Source: Catonia carolina (lineage: Eukaryota; Arthropoda; Insecta; Hemiptera; Achilidae). From it: a stretch of 64,000 nucleotides of DNA. The notes below the pieces were generated by a model, which was given only the letters and a program-made list of their open reading frames with translations, searched no databases and was not told the DNA's origin. The stretch is taken from positions 2,786,323 to 2,850,322 of the forward strand of contig JAQMRL010000021.1 in the NCBI GenBank assembly GCA_035578175.1, written 5' to 3'. The translations under genes were made by a program, and so were the position numbers. Positions 55,328 to 64,000 of this stretch are shown here, in pieces (the first letter of the stretch is position 1; each line of letters opens with the position of its first letter).

Positions 55328-55398
55328 ACTTTCTCTTGCCTATATGAGTATATAGGAAGGAAAGTATTGTTTTCATGTCGATTTTTTGAAATCGAGTT
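55328..55398 (-). mobile_element. RptA 3' end fragment
   Basis: Only the constant 3' end (plus strand actttctcttgcctatatga to ttttttgaaatcgagtt) is present, then sequence diverges. A severely 5'-truncated copy. Confidence 0.75.
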
Positions 55399-55543
55399 GA
55401 AATAAGATTACAACAAGAATTTTAAAAGATTATCCAATTTAACGCTCTTAAAAAAATTTCATTAATTATAACAAATTTTATTTATTGATAATATTATGTA
55501 GATTTTTATGTCTTCTCATTGGTTATTTTTGGAAAATTAAAAA
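55399..55543. other. Short unassigned gap
   Basis: AT-rich, no signals. Confidence 0.3.
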
Positions 55544-56855
55544 TCTGGTGTGAAACACTCACACAACTTTTTCTTGCCAATGCAAACAATGAACAATATA
55601 ACCTAAATAATAAAACATTAAAAATAAACAAAAACTAACCTCAACAAACATAACCTAATTTTAATCATGAGTGAAAGACGCAAAATGAAAATCTACCTCA
55701 GTGTGGCTTAAAAATACGGATAATCACTCTTTCACGCTAAACTAGGCTCTGTAGAGAAAAATGCTTTAAATAAAAGTTGTAGATCTTTTAATTTTCTATA
55801 AATTTGATTATACACACTTTTGTCATAAAATGCATACTGAGGCTGAAATCTTTAAAAAATCAATTTTTCACACGTTTTTGTGAGAAAAAACAGAAAATCG
55901 CTAATTACCACTAAACTAAGCGTTATACAAAAAAATGTTTGAAATAAGAGTTGTAGGATTTTTATTTTTCTACAACTTCTATTGTATAAATTTTTGCGCT
56001 GAAATGCACATTAAAGCCGCAATCTTAAAAAAACAAATTTTTTTCGTGAAAACAGCCTGACCAAGAATTTCAGCAAACATGGTGCCTACTTTATCGTGTA
56101 GAAAATAAAAAATTTAGTAAACCAGGCGATTTTTAATAAAAAATCGTAGGACCAGATTTTGAGAAAATCGCAAAAAAGTGAAAAATTATACGAATAAACT
56201 ACTACTTCTGGTTGACCGATTTTGATGAAAATGTTTGTGTCGAATTCGGTAGTGGTATGTAGGTAACTTAAGTTTCAAGTTCGTACGATGTTCCGTTCTT
56301 GAGATATTCTGTTCACGCACAGACCAATCGCTAAAAACATGTTTTTTGGGTTCAGGGGGTCTGAAAACGTGTAGATCCGGTGAAGAGTGGATTTCTAAAA
56401 TTCGGCATGAAAACAATACTTTCCTTCCTATATATTCATATGTTGTTGTTGTTGTTTAGGTCAACAGCTGGTTTGAACCTCTAGAGGTTTTACTAAGTAA
56501 AACGAGGAGTGAGGTGGTTTACCATTGCCTTCCTCACTGAGTGGAAAAGTACGCTTATCAGCATGCCGGGCCCTCTGAAAAGCACATATTTTCTACTCTG
56601 TAAATGACACCTTCACTTCATTCACCACAGGGTCGGTCTGGCTGTATAATGAAATTCATTACTTTCAGAGGAGATAACTCTGATTAGTGTCTTTTACACC
56701 TCTACCTCTTCTGTTCTTAAATGTTCAGTCATTTAATTGGCTGACCATGTGATAAGAAACAGAACTATTTATTTTAGCCCTGCAACAAACAAATTGAGTG
56801 TAAATAATTTGACACTCCACCTGTCTGTTATGGGCAGATATTCATATAGGAAAGT
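55544..56855 (+). mobile_element. RptA copy with RptB near its 3' end
   Basis: Sense RptA from tctggtgtgaaacactcac. The CA tract is reduced to cacgcacag. The last bases (attcataggaaagt) follow the RptB insertion. aggcaagag is shortened to agg. Confidence 0.85.
56442..56837 (-). mobile_element. RptB copy
   Basis: Complete antisense RptB flanked by the exact 10-bp duplication atattcatat (56432-56441 and 56838-56847), inside RptA. Confidence 0.9.
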
Positions 56856-57315
56856 AAAAATTGTTCACTTTATAATTTAAATATGCACAATGGGCTTCAA
56901 TAAAGAATTCATTGTTGATAATTTATTTTTTAATTGTAACATGCTAATATTCGTATCAACATGTTTAAATTTTAATCGAGCACGTCTAAATGATATTCTA
57001 CACGTTGTTATTAATTTATTTACGTATTAAAAATTCTGTAACTAGATTTGGCTTACGTATTGTACTTGAAAGTTATTTCTTTTCTAAAAATTGTTCATCT
57101 TATATAATCATATCAGTGTTGTGATGTCTAACAAATTACTCAACTAATTTCGTTATAATATAGTGGTTAGGGAGTTGATAAGTAGCAGAATGTGGTTTTA
57201 AATTATAATCTAAGTACATCAAAAAAGTCAGTACTACAAAAAATTGATTTAATTTGTATTTTTTTTATTTTTTAAATTACATAATTTTCTTAGAATATGT
57301 CAAACATTTTTTTTT
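56856..57315. other. Unassigned AT-rich stretch
   Basis: No repeat or coding signal. Confidence 0.45.
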
Positions 57316-58279
57316 ACTTTCTCTTGCCTATATGAATTTATAGGAAGAAAAGTATTCTTTTCATATCGATTTTTTGAAATCAAGTTTTCATCAGATTTAC
57401 ACGTTTTCAGACCCCCTTGAACCCGAAAAACATGATTTTAGCAATTGGTTTGTATGTGTATGTGTGTGTGTGTGTGTGTGTGAACAGAATATCTCAAGAA
57501 CGGAACATCGTACGAACTTGAAACTTAAGTTACATATCACTACTGGACCCGACATGAACATTTTCATCAAAATCGGCCAACCGGACGCAGTAGTTTATTC
57601 GTGTAATTTTTGTCTTTTTTGCAATTTTCTCAAAAACTGGTCCTACAATTTTTTTTAAAGTCGCCTCGTTTACTAAATTTTTTATTTCCTACAAGATAGG
57701 GTAGGCGTCATTTTTGCTGAATTTCTTGGTGAGGCTATTTTCACATAAAAAAATTGTTTTTTTAAGATTGCGGCTTTAATATGCATTTCAAAAATTTATA
57801 TAGCAAAAAATTATAAATTAAAAATTTTTACAGCGCAAAAATTTATATAATAAAAGTTGTAGAGAATTTAAAATCATACAACTTTCATTTCAAACATTTT
57901 TTTGTATAACGCTTAGTTTAGCAGTAATTAGCGATTTTCTGTTTTTTTCTCACGAAAACGTGTGAAAAATCGATTTTTTTAAGAATTCGGCATTTGTATG
58001 CATTTCACGACAAAAATGTGTAATAAAATTTATAGGAAATTAAAAGATCTACGACTTTTATTTAGAGCATTTTTCTCTACAGAGCCTAGTTTAGTGTGAA
58101 AGAGTGATTTTCCGTATTTTTAAGCCAAACAGGTTGATTTTCATTTTGTGTCTTTCACTCGTGATTAAAATAAGGTTATGTTTTTTGTTTATTTATAAAT
58201 TTTTATTACTAATGTTAGGTTATATTGTTTAAATTTTTTGCATTGGCAAGAGAAAGTTGTGTGAGTGTTTCACACCAGA
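57316..58279 (-). mobile_element. RptA copy, complete
   Basis: Antisense RptA from actttctcttgcctatatga to gtttcacaccagat. (TG)n at about 57456-57482. A short internal A/T-rich duplication near 57780-57840 (two copies of aaaatttatata). Confidence 0.85.
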
Positions 58280-59312
58280 TCTTTTACATTCTATAGACAT
58301 TGATTTTCATTTTACATTGGTCATTAATGAATACGTATTTTAAAGTCTGCCTAGGCTAAGAGTACTCCGACGTAGGCAACCAGCAATACAAGTGAGCATG
58401 CGTATTTATTAAAAGTACGCACAGCACAATCATAAACAAATTCCATACAACACTGATTCGCTCTAAGCTTAATATATTAAAAACACGTTCAGTTCATTTG
58501 TTAGAAAATGTTTTATAAATCAAACATTAGTTTACCATTAATAACTAAAATTTTACTATTGTTACTCTTACATTGTTATTTTTCATTACATTATTTACTA
58601 TTATTACATTATTATTTATGATTAGTATGTTTTTATTATAGACTCAGTTTTATTTTTGGTCACAAGTAATATAAGACTAATGGGCTTGATTTATAACAGG
58701 AGAGTAAACAATTCCAGTGATTCGTTGTTTATCATTTCAGATTGTTTATTTCATATCATTAAAATAATTAATGTCTGTGACTAGTTTAATAAAACTGTTT
58801 GCACTTGCCCGTATTTAACTCATTTTTAGTTTCTTCAGTTATCTTTTGGAATTGTATCGGTTCATTTCGATTTTCTTCGTAGACTGAAGTTAAAAAGTTT
58901 TGTAAGCTGTGTTTTGTTAACATGTGTGATAGTATGTGTTGAGTTTTTGAAACATAAAAGCGGTAAACATTAAAAAGTAGAAAAAAGTTGTTTTGTTAAA
59001 TGTAATGGTTAAAATAATTAATTAAGGAGTCTTTATGAAACTACAATAATTACACATAATCTGAACGGTATAATTGAAAACGCTTAAAGGATAATGTTTA
59101 TTTTAGCTGGATGTAGATATTTTTATGATGGAACGTAGTGCAAGATAATTGTCCGGCGGAGAGGTAGATACGCGCCAACTAGTGCAAAACTTTTGTTTAC
59201 AACCTATAGGCGCTTGCCTCGCGCGGAGTACTCTTACAGTAGATGGACTATAGGTTATATGTTTTATTTTTTACATTGGCGATAGAAAGTCGTGTGAGTG
59301 TTTCACACCAGA
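58280..59312 (-). mobile_element. Old RptA 5' piece holding element K
   Basis: Diverged RptA sequence (gattttcattttacattggt) is split by element K copy 2 and resumes at about 59255 (ttacattggcgatagaaagt, then cgtgtgagtgtttcacacca). Confidence 0.65.
58343..59250 (+). mobile_element. TIR element K, copy 2
   Basis: 908 bp, the reverse complement of 49467-51165 minus its RTE. Ends agtctgcctaggctaagagt and a right end whose complement is agtccatctactgtaagagt. Non-coding. Provides the empty site for the RTE at 50052. Confidence 0.85.
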
Positions 59313-59320
59313 TTTTTTTT

Positions 59321-59450
59321 ACTTTCTCTTGCCTATATAAATATATAGGAAGGAAAGTATTGTTTTCATGTCGATTTTTCGATATCGAGTTTTCACCGGA
59401 TTACACGTTTTCAGACCCCCTGAACCCAAAAAAACATGTTTTTAGCAAAT

Positions 59451-59491
<41 letters not shown>

Positions 59492-60244
59492 AATTTCTCA
59501 AGAACGGAATATCATAAAAACTTGAAACTTAAGTTACATACCACTACTGGAACAGACCACAAACATTTTCGTCAAAATCGGTCAACCGGAAGTAGTAGTT
59601 TATTCGTGTAATTTTTCACTTTTTTTTTATATTCTCAAAAACGTGTCGTGCAATATTTTTTAAAATCGCCTCATTTGCTTAATTTTTTATGCTCTACAAG
59701 ATAGAATAGGCGCCATGTCTGCTAAAATTATTGGTAAGGCTGTTTTCACGTAAAAAAAATTGTTTTTCTAAGATTATGGCTTTAATATGCATTTTAGTCC
59801 AAAATAGTATATGGCAAAAGTTGTAGAGAATGTAAAATACTACAACTTTTAATATAAACTTTTTTTGTATAACGCTTAGTTTAGCGGTAATTTGCAATTT
59901 TCTGTTTTTTTCTCACGAAAATGTGTGAAAAATCGATTTTTTTTAAGATTTCGGCCTTAGTATGCATTTTAGGACAAAAGTGTTATTGTCAAATTTATAG
60001 AAAATTAAAAGATCTATAACTTTTATTAAAAGCATTTTTCTCTACAGAGTCTAGTTTATTGTGAAAGCCTGATTTTCCGTATTTTTAAGCCGAACTTAGG
60101 TCGATTTTCATTTTGCGTCTTTCACTCATGATTAAAATAAGGTAGAGGATTTTTAGGTTAGTTTTTTGTTTATTTCTAATGTTAGATTATATTGGTCATT
60201 ATATGCACTGGCAAGAGAAAGTTGTGTGAGTGTTTCACACCAGA
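59321..60244 (-). mobile_element. RptA copy, complete
   Basis: Antisense RptA from actttctcttgcctatataa to gtgtttcacaccag. (TG)n at 59455-59487. Confidence 0.9.
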
Positions 60245-60343
60245 TTTTTTTTTTTTTGTTTATATCACCTCGTATCATTACTTACGCACAGCCTAAACTT
60301 AAGTAAACATCTTTACCCAATGAAAACAAATTATTTATAAAAA

Positions 60344-61116
60344 TCTGGTGTGAAACACTCACACAACTTTCTCATGCCAATGCAAGTAATTGACAATAAA
60401 CCTAATATTAGTAATAAAACATTAGAAATAATCAAAAAACTAACCTCAATAAACATAACCTAATTTTAATCATGAGTGAGAGACGCAAAATGAAAATCTA
60501 CCTCAGTTTGGCTTTAAAATACGGAAAATCACTCTTTCACACTAAACTACTCTCTGTAGAGAAAAATGCTTTAAATAAAAGTTGTAGATTTTTTAATTTT
60601 CTATAAATTTGATTATATACACTTTTGTCATAAAATGCATACTAAGGCCGAAATCTTAAAAAAATCGACTTTTGACACGTTTTTGTGTGAAAAAACAGAA
60701 AATTGCTAATTACCGCTAAACTAAGCGTTATACAAAAAAATGTTTGAAATAAAAGTTGTAGGTTTTTCAATTCTCTACAACTTTAATTTAATAAAGTATT
60801 GCGCTAAAATGCATATTAAAGCCGCAATCTTAAAAAAACAATTTTTTTACGTGAAAACAGCCTCACCGAGAATTTTAGCAAACATGATGCCTACCTTATC
60901 TTGTAGAGCATAAGAAAATGAGTAAACCAGGCGATTTAAAAAAAATTGTAGGACCAGTTTTTGAGAAAATCGTAAAAAAGTGAAAAATTACACAAATAAA
61001 CTACTACTTCCGGTTGATCGATTTTGATGAAAATGTTCGTGTCGTGTCCAGTAGTGGTATGTAACTTAAGTTTTAAGTTTCCAGTTCGTACGTTGTTCCA
61101 TTCTTGAGATATTCTG

Positions 61117-61177
<61 letters not shown>

Positions 61178-61308
61178 CAATCGCTAAAAACATGTTTTTT
61201 GGGTTCAGGAGGTCTGAAAATGTATAGTGCCGGTGAAAATTCGATTTTGAAAAATCGACATGAAAACAATACTTTCCTTCTTATATATTCATATAGGCAA
61301 GAGAAAGT
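60344..61308 (+). mobile_element. RptA copy, complete
   Basis: Sense RptA from tctggtgtgaaacactcac to ggcaagagaaagt. taaaaat lies on both sides of the element. (CA)n at 61118-61173. It faces away from the previous copy across about 100 bp. Confidence 0.9.
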
Positions 61309-61640
61309 AAAAATGTGGATAAATCTAGCAGGTCAAAATGTGACTTGATAATTAACTTCTAGTGTATCAGTCAACTGCTGAGTTGTGTATGCAAAAAGTG
61401 CATAATGCAATTTTCTGTTATGAGTTAAAACGTATCTGTCAATTAATTATTTTAAAGTAAACAATTTAAATTTTTTTTAAATGTATAATTTTGTTTGTCA
61501 TTCCAATTTATTACAAGATAAGAACAAATAAAGTATTTTATTTTAATTTAACTAAAATTGATATAATTTTTCAGTAGCATGATCTGTTTCTAAATTTACT
61601 ATAAACTTTATGTTTGCGATTTCTTATGATAGTTTCAAGT
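61309..61640. other. Unassigned AT-rich stretch
   Basis: No coding or repeat signal. Confidence 0.4.
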
Positions 61641-61738
61641 GTTGCTGATTATAAGTCTAATTTGAAATACTCACACGATTTTCTTTTGCCAGTGTAAATA
61701 AGGAACAATATTACATATGTTTAATCATGAGTAAACTA

Positions 61739-63044
61739 CGAGGGGGTACCCAAAAGAAACCGGAATTATTTTTTAAAACTATTTTTTTTAAATTTTTTTA
61801 CAAAAGAACCTTATCCCCTTCAAAATACTCTCCATTACAACTAATACATTTGTCCCACCGGTGCTTCCACTGTTCAAAACATTTTTTGTACTCCTCTTCA
61901 GTGATGGCTGCCAGTTCATCCGTCGTTTTTTTCTTGACATCATCAACGTTGTTAAATCGGAGACCTTTCATGCCCCTTTTCATGCGTGGGAACAAGAAAA
62001 AATCACACGGAGCCAGATCGGGTGAGTACGGTGCGTGTGGTAGCAAAACCATGCCGTTTTTCGCCAAAAACTGGGTAACCGAGATTGCCGTGTGTGCAGG
62101 CGCGTTGTCGTGGTGGAAAAACCAGTCCCCTGTCTGCCACAAATTAGGTCTTTTACGACTAATGCTGTTTCGTAGTCTTCTTAACACTTCAAGATAAAAA
62201 GCTTGATTTACCGTCTGGCCTGGTGGAACGAACTCTGAATGGACAATTCCCCTCACATCAAAAAAACAAATCAGCATTGTTTTGATGTTCGATCTGACTT
62301 GACGACTTTTTTTTGGTCGGGTTGATAATGAAGTCTTCCATTGACTGGATTGTTGTTTGGTTTCTGGGTCGTACCCATAGCACCAAGACTCGTCACCCGT
62401 AATGATCTTTGACATGAAATCTGGATCAGTTTCAAGCTGTTGTTTCAAATCACTACACGTTTCAATTCGACGTTCCTTTTGAGTGTCTGTCAGAACCCGA
62501 GGCACAAACTTGGCAGCGACTCTTTTCATTGTCAAGTCTTCTGTTAAAATGCGTTGGACTGAGCTCCAAGATAACCCACTAACCTGTGATATTTGGTCAA
62601 TGGTCTGTCGTCGGTCTGTTCGTACAATTTCTTTCACTTTCACAACATTTTCGTCTGTTCGGGAAGTCGACGGTCGTCCAGAACGAGGTTTGTTCTCAAT
62701 CGACATGTCGCCATTTTTAAAGCGCAAAAACCACTCGTACACTTGGGTTTTTCCAATAGCATCGTCTTTGTAAGCTGTGTTCAACATTACAACTGTTTCC
62801 GCGGCGTTTTTACCGAGCAAGAAGTAAAATTTCACAGCCGCACGTTGTTCATTAAAACTTGCCATCATGAAAAACGACACGAGCACAAAACAGCACTAGC
62901 GAGAACAGAACAAGCTAGATCAACGAACAAAATGGCATTGAACTGGCAATGAGTAGCGCTACAAGCAGCCTAGTGGCGGGAATTTGTACTGCACAAGCTC
63001 CGCCCACAGCAGAGCTATTCCGGATACTTTTGGGTACCCCCTCG
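61739..63044 (-). mobile_element. Mariner-like element with intact transposase
   Basis: 1306 bp, flanked by TA on both sides (61737-61738 and 63045-63046). Terminal inverted repeats: cgagggggtacccaaaagaa at the left and its near complement ending cttttgggtaccccctcg at the right. The reading frame occupies almost the whole element, with about 180 bp of leader and a short 3' untranslated part. Confidence 0.93.
61798..62865 (-). CDS. Mariner transposase, apparently intact (355 aa)
   Basis: Catalyses cut-and-paste transposition at TA sites, acting in the nucleus on the element's own inverted repeats. I chose the ATG at 62865 (MASFNEQRAAVKFYFLLGKN), as is usual for this group; an ATG one codon upstream (62868) is possible, and the longer GTG-started reading is not. 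Domains in order: first helix-turn-helix (about residues 1-55, with TQVYEWFLRFKNG), linker KPRSGRPSTS, second helix-turn-helix (IDQISQVSGLSWSSVQRILT), then the DDE domain. The first catalytic Asp is in IITGDESWCYGYDPETKQQ, the second in WFFHHDNAPAHTA, the third in SPDLAPCDFFLFP, 34 residues after the second, so DD34D. It ends GEYFEGDKVLL-stop. No stop, frameshift or missing catalytic residue is visible. Activity is inferred, not shown. Confidence 0.93.
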   Translation of the reverse strand: MASFNEQRAAVKFYFLLGKNAAETVVMLNTAYKDDAIGKTQVYEWFLRFKNGDMSIENKPRSGRPSTSRTDENVVKVKEIVRTDRRQTIDQISQVSGLSWSSVQRILTEDLTMKRVAAKFVPRVLTDTQKERRIETCSDLKQQLETDPDFMSKIITGDESWCYGYDPETKQQSSQWKTSLSTRPKKSRQVRSNIKTMLICFFDVRGIVHSEFVPPGQTVNQAFYLEVLRRLRNSISRKRPNLWQTGDWFFHHDNAPAHTAISVTQFLAKNGMVLLPHAPYSPDLAPCDFFLFPRMKRGMKGLRFNNVDDVKKKTTDELAAITEEEYKKCFEQWKHRWDKCISCNGEYFEGDKVLL

Positions 63045-63062
63045 TAGGTAGTTGGAAAAATA

Positions 63063-63808
63063 CGAGGGCAGTCCAGAAAGTCTGTCACGTTTTGATATAA
63101 AAAAACTAAGTACAAGAAAGAAATGTTATTATATACATTTGAAAGTCCAACTAAAATGCTACTTTTCTACATAATCACCAAACAAATTAAGACACTTATC
63201 ATAGCGGTGAACTAATTTTGAAATGCCGGTATCATAAAAGTCTACCGCCTGTGATTTTAACCAGTTAGTCACACCCTCCTGCAGCTCCGCGTTGTCGTCA
63301 AAGCGCTGCGTCGCACGCCATGTCTTCATTGTCGGGAACAAGTGATAATTACTGGGCGCAAGGTCCAGACTATATGGCGGATGTGGGAAAACCTCCCATT
63401 TGAAAGCATCCAGGACTTTTCGTGTTCGATTGGCCGTCCACTTCGTTCTTCCTCGTGAACAATAGTTGTTCGGCCATTTTTGAACTGAATGCACAAACGC
63501 CGTACTTCACTTTCAGTGTAAACATCGTTTCCATAAACTTCACAGATTTGGTGATAAATCTCAATTAGTTTATTGTTTTTAGCCAATAAAAACCGTATTA
63601 CCGACCGTACTTCACAACTGGCGGGATTTTAAATTGCGGCACACATTTTAAATTGTTGTTGAAAAACCACGAAGAGTGACACAGACCTCTCGCTAGCACG
63701 GCTGGATAACCACTGAACGGAGAAACGCCGCGGCACCAAAATGCCCGCGATAGCTCCGCCCCTAGTGGCTACAACGCAAAACGTGACAGACTTTCTGGAC
63801 TGCCCTCG
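63063..63808 (-). mobile_element. Second mariner, internally deleted
   Basis: Sixteen bases beyond the intact mariner's TA. Ends cgagggcagtccagaaagtc and its complement ending gactttctggactgccctcg, flanked by TA. A different family from its neighbour, by both terminal repeats and protein. Confidence 0.9.
63159..63598 (-). pseudogene. Mariner transposase, N- and C-terminal pieces
   Basis: The N-terminal piece reads AKNNKLIEIYHQICEVYGND and SEVRRLCIQFKNGRTTIVHE, then the linker EERSGRP. An internal deletion follows, and the C-terminal piece in another frame reads KVLDAFKWEVFPHPPYSLDL, APSNYHLFPTMK and VHRYDKCLNLFGDYVEK-stop. The position of the third catalytic Asp is Asn (APSN instead of APSD). 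The first two catalytic residues fall in the deletion. Non-functional, but its terminal repeats look intact. Confidence 0.85.
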
Positions 63809-64000
63809 TATAACCAATTTTAATCATGAGTGAATGATCCAAAATGAAAATTAATAATTGCAACTAAACTAGGCTCTGTAGAGAAATATGCGTGAAATAA
63901 AAGTTGTAGGTTTTTTTAATTTCCTGTAACTTTGATTATAATAGACTTTTGTTGTAAAATGTTTACTAATGGTACAATCTTTAAAAATCTTATTATTAGT

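Larger units (their letters stand above)
61641..64000 (+). mobile_element. Old RptA, host of two mariners, cut by window end
   Basis: Diverged sense RptA: tttgaaatactcacacgatt and ttcttttgccagtgtaaata before the first mariner, then ttaatcatgagtgaatgatc, ctaaactaggctctgtagag and ataaaagttgtaggttttt after the second. Both mariners sit within a few bases of each other in its 5' region. The 3' part is outside the window. Confidence 0.7.

Noticed and set aside
61727..62197. 156-codon plus-strand frame and others at 62483-62952
   Set aside because: They lie opposite the intact mariner transposase and have no motif of their own.

Overview
The window looks like intergenic nuclear DNA from an arthropod, most likely an insect. 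It is strongly AT-rich, has no operon-like gene spacing, and is packed with insect-type mobile DNA: mariner/Tc1 elements with DD34D and longer D2-D3 spacings, RTE-, jockey/CR1- and R1/I-like non-LTR fragments, an LTR element with a tRNA-Lys-type primer site, hAT-, piggyBac- and Tigger-like DNA elements, and several tRNA-derived SINEs. The species cannot be read from the sequence. I see no complete host gene. The only full-length reading frame is a mariner transposase on the minus strand (61798-62865). Two short orphan frames (46250-46486 minus, 5153-5311 plus) are not explained by a recognised repeat.

Two dispersed families dominate; the names are mine. RptA is about 0.95-1.1 kb, carries a central (CA/TG)n tract, and occurs in about 25 copies or pieces. 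Its sense strand runs from TCTGGTGTGAAACAC to GGCAAGAGAAAGTAAAAA. In two copies the C-terminal frame of a jockey/CR1-like LINE runs into RptA at the same junction, a complete copy is flanked by a perfect 20-bp direct repeat, and a 5'-truncated copy by a 33-bp repeat. I therefore favour RptA being the 3' region of a LINE, although its ends also resemble Helentron-derived elements. RptB is about 395 bp, starts CTGCCCATAAC, ends in (CAA)n, has no terminal inverted repeats and makes 10-13 bp target duplications; one insertion has its empty site preserved in a nearby duplicated segment.

Layout. 1-5.3 kb: RptA piece, rosa-like element 1, LINE remnant, rearranged mariner G1, SINEs. 5.3-14.4 kb: composite RptB, RptA copies, rosa-like element 2, a duplicated segment, then a four-layer nest (RptA containing RptB containing hAT containing RptA) and an RTE fragment. 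14.4-21.9 kb: SINEs, rosa-like element 3, another longer-spacing mariner-type relic, an inverted RptA pair, a decayed Tigger. 22-29 kb: RptB split by a solo LTR, RptA with LINE coding sequence, a 3-kb LTR derivative. 29-40 kb: RptA/RptB/SINE/RTE nests and a tandem duplication. 40-45.2 kb: mariner G2 holding a fold-back mariner whose tip holds an RTE, a hAT MITE, a hairpin, LINE and piggyBac-like pieces. 45.3-51.7 kb: a four-unit tandem repeat, a quieter stretch with an orphan frame, a piggyBac-like element, and a 900-bp TIR element holding an RTE. 51.7-64 kb: RptA copies, a mariner palindrome, an R1-like fragment, a second TIR element, and two adjacent mariners, the first with an intact transposase.

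The elements do not cooperate as a pathway. Their relation is stratigraphic: nesting gives a relative insertion order, and many junctions retain readable target duplications.
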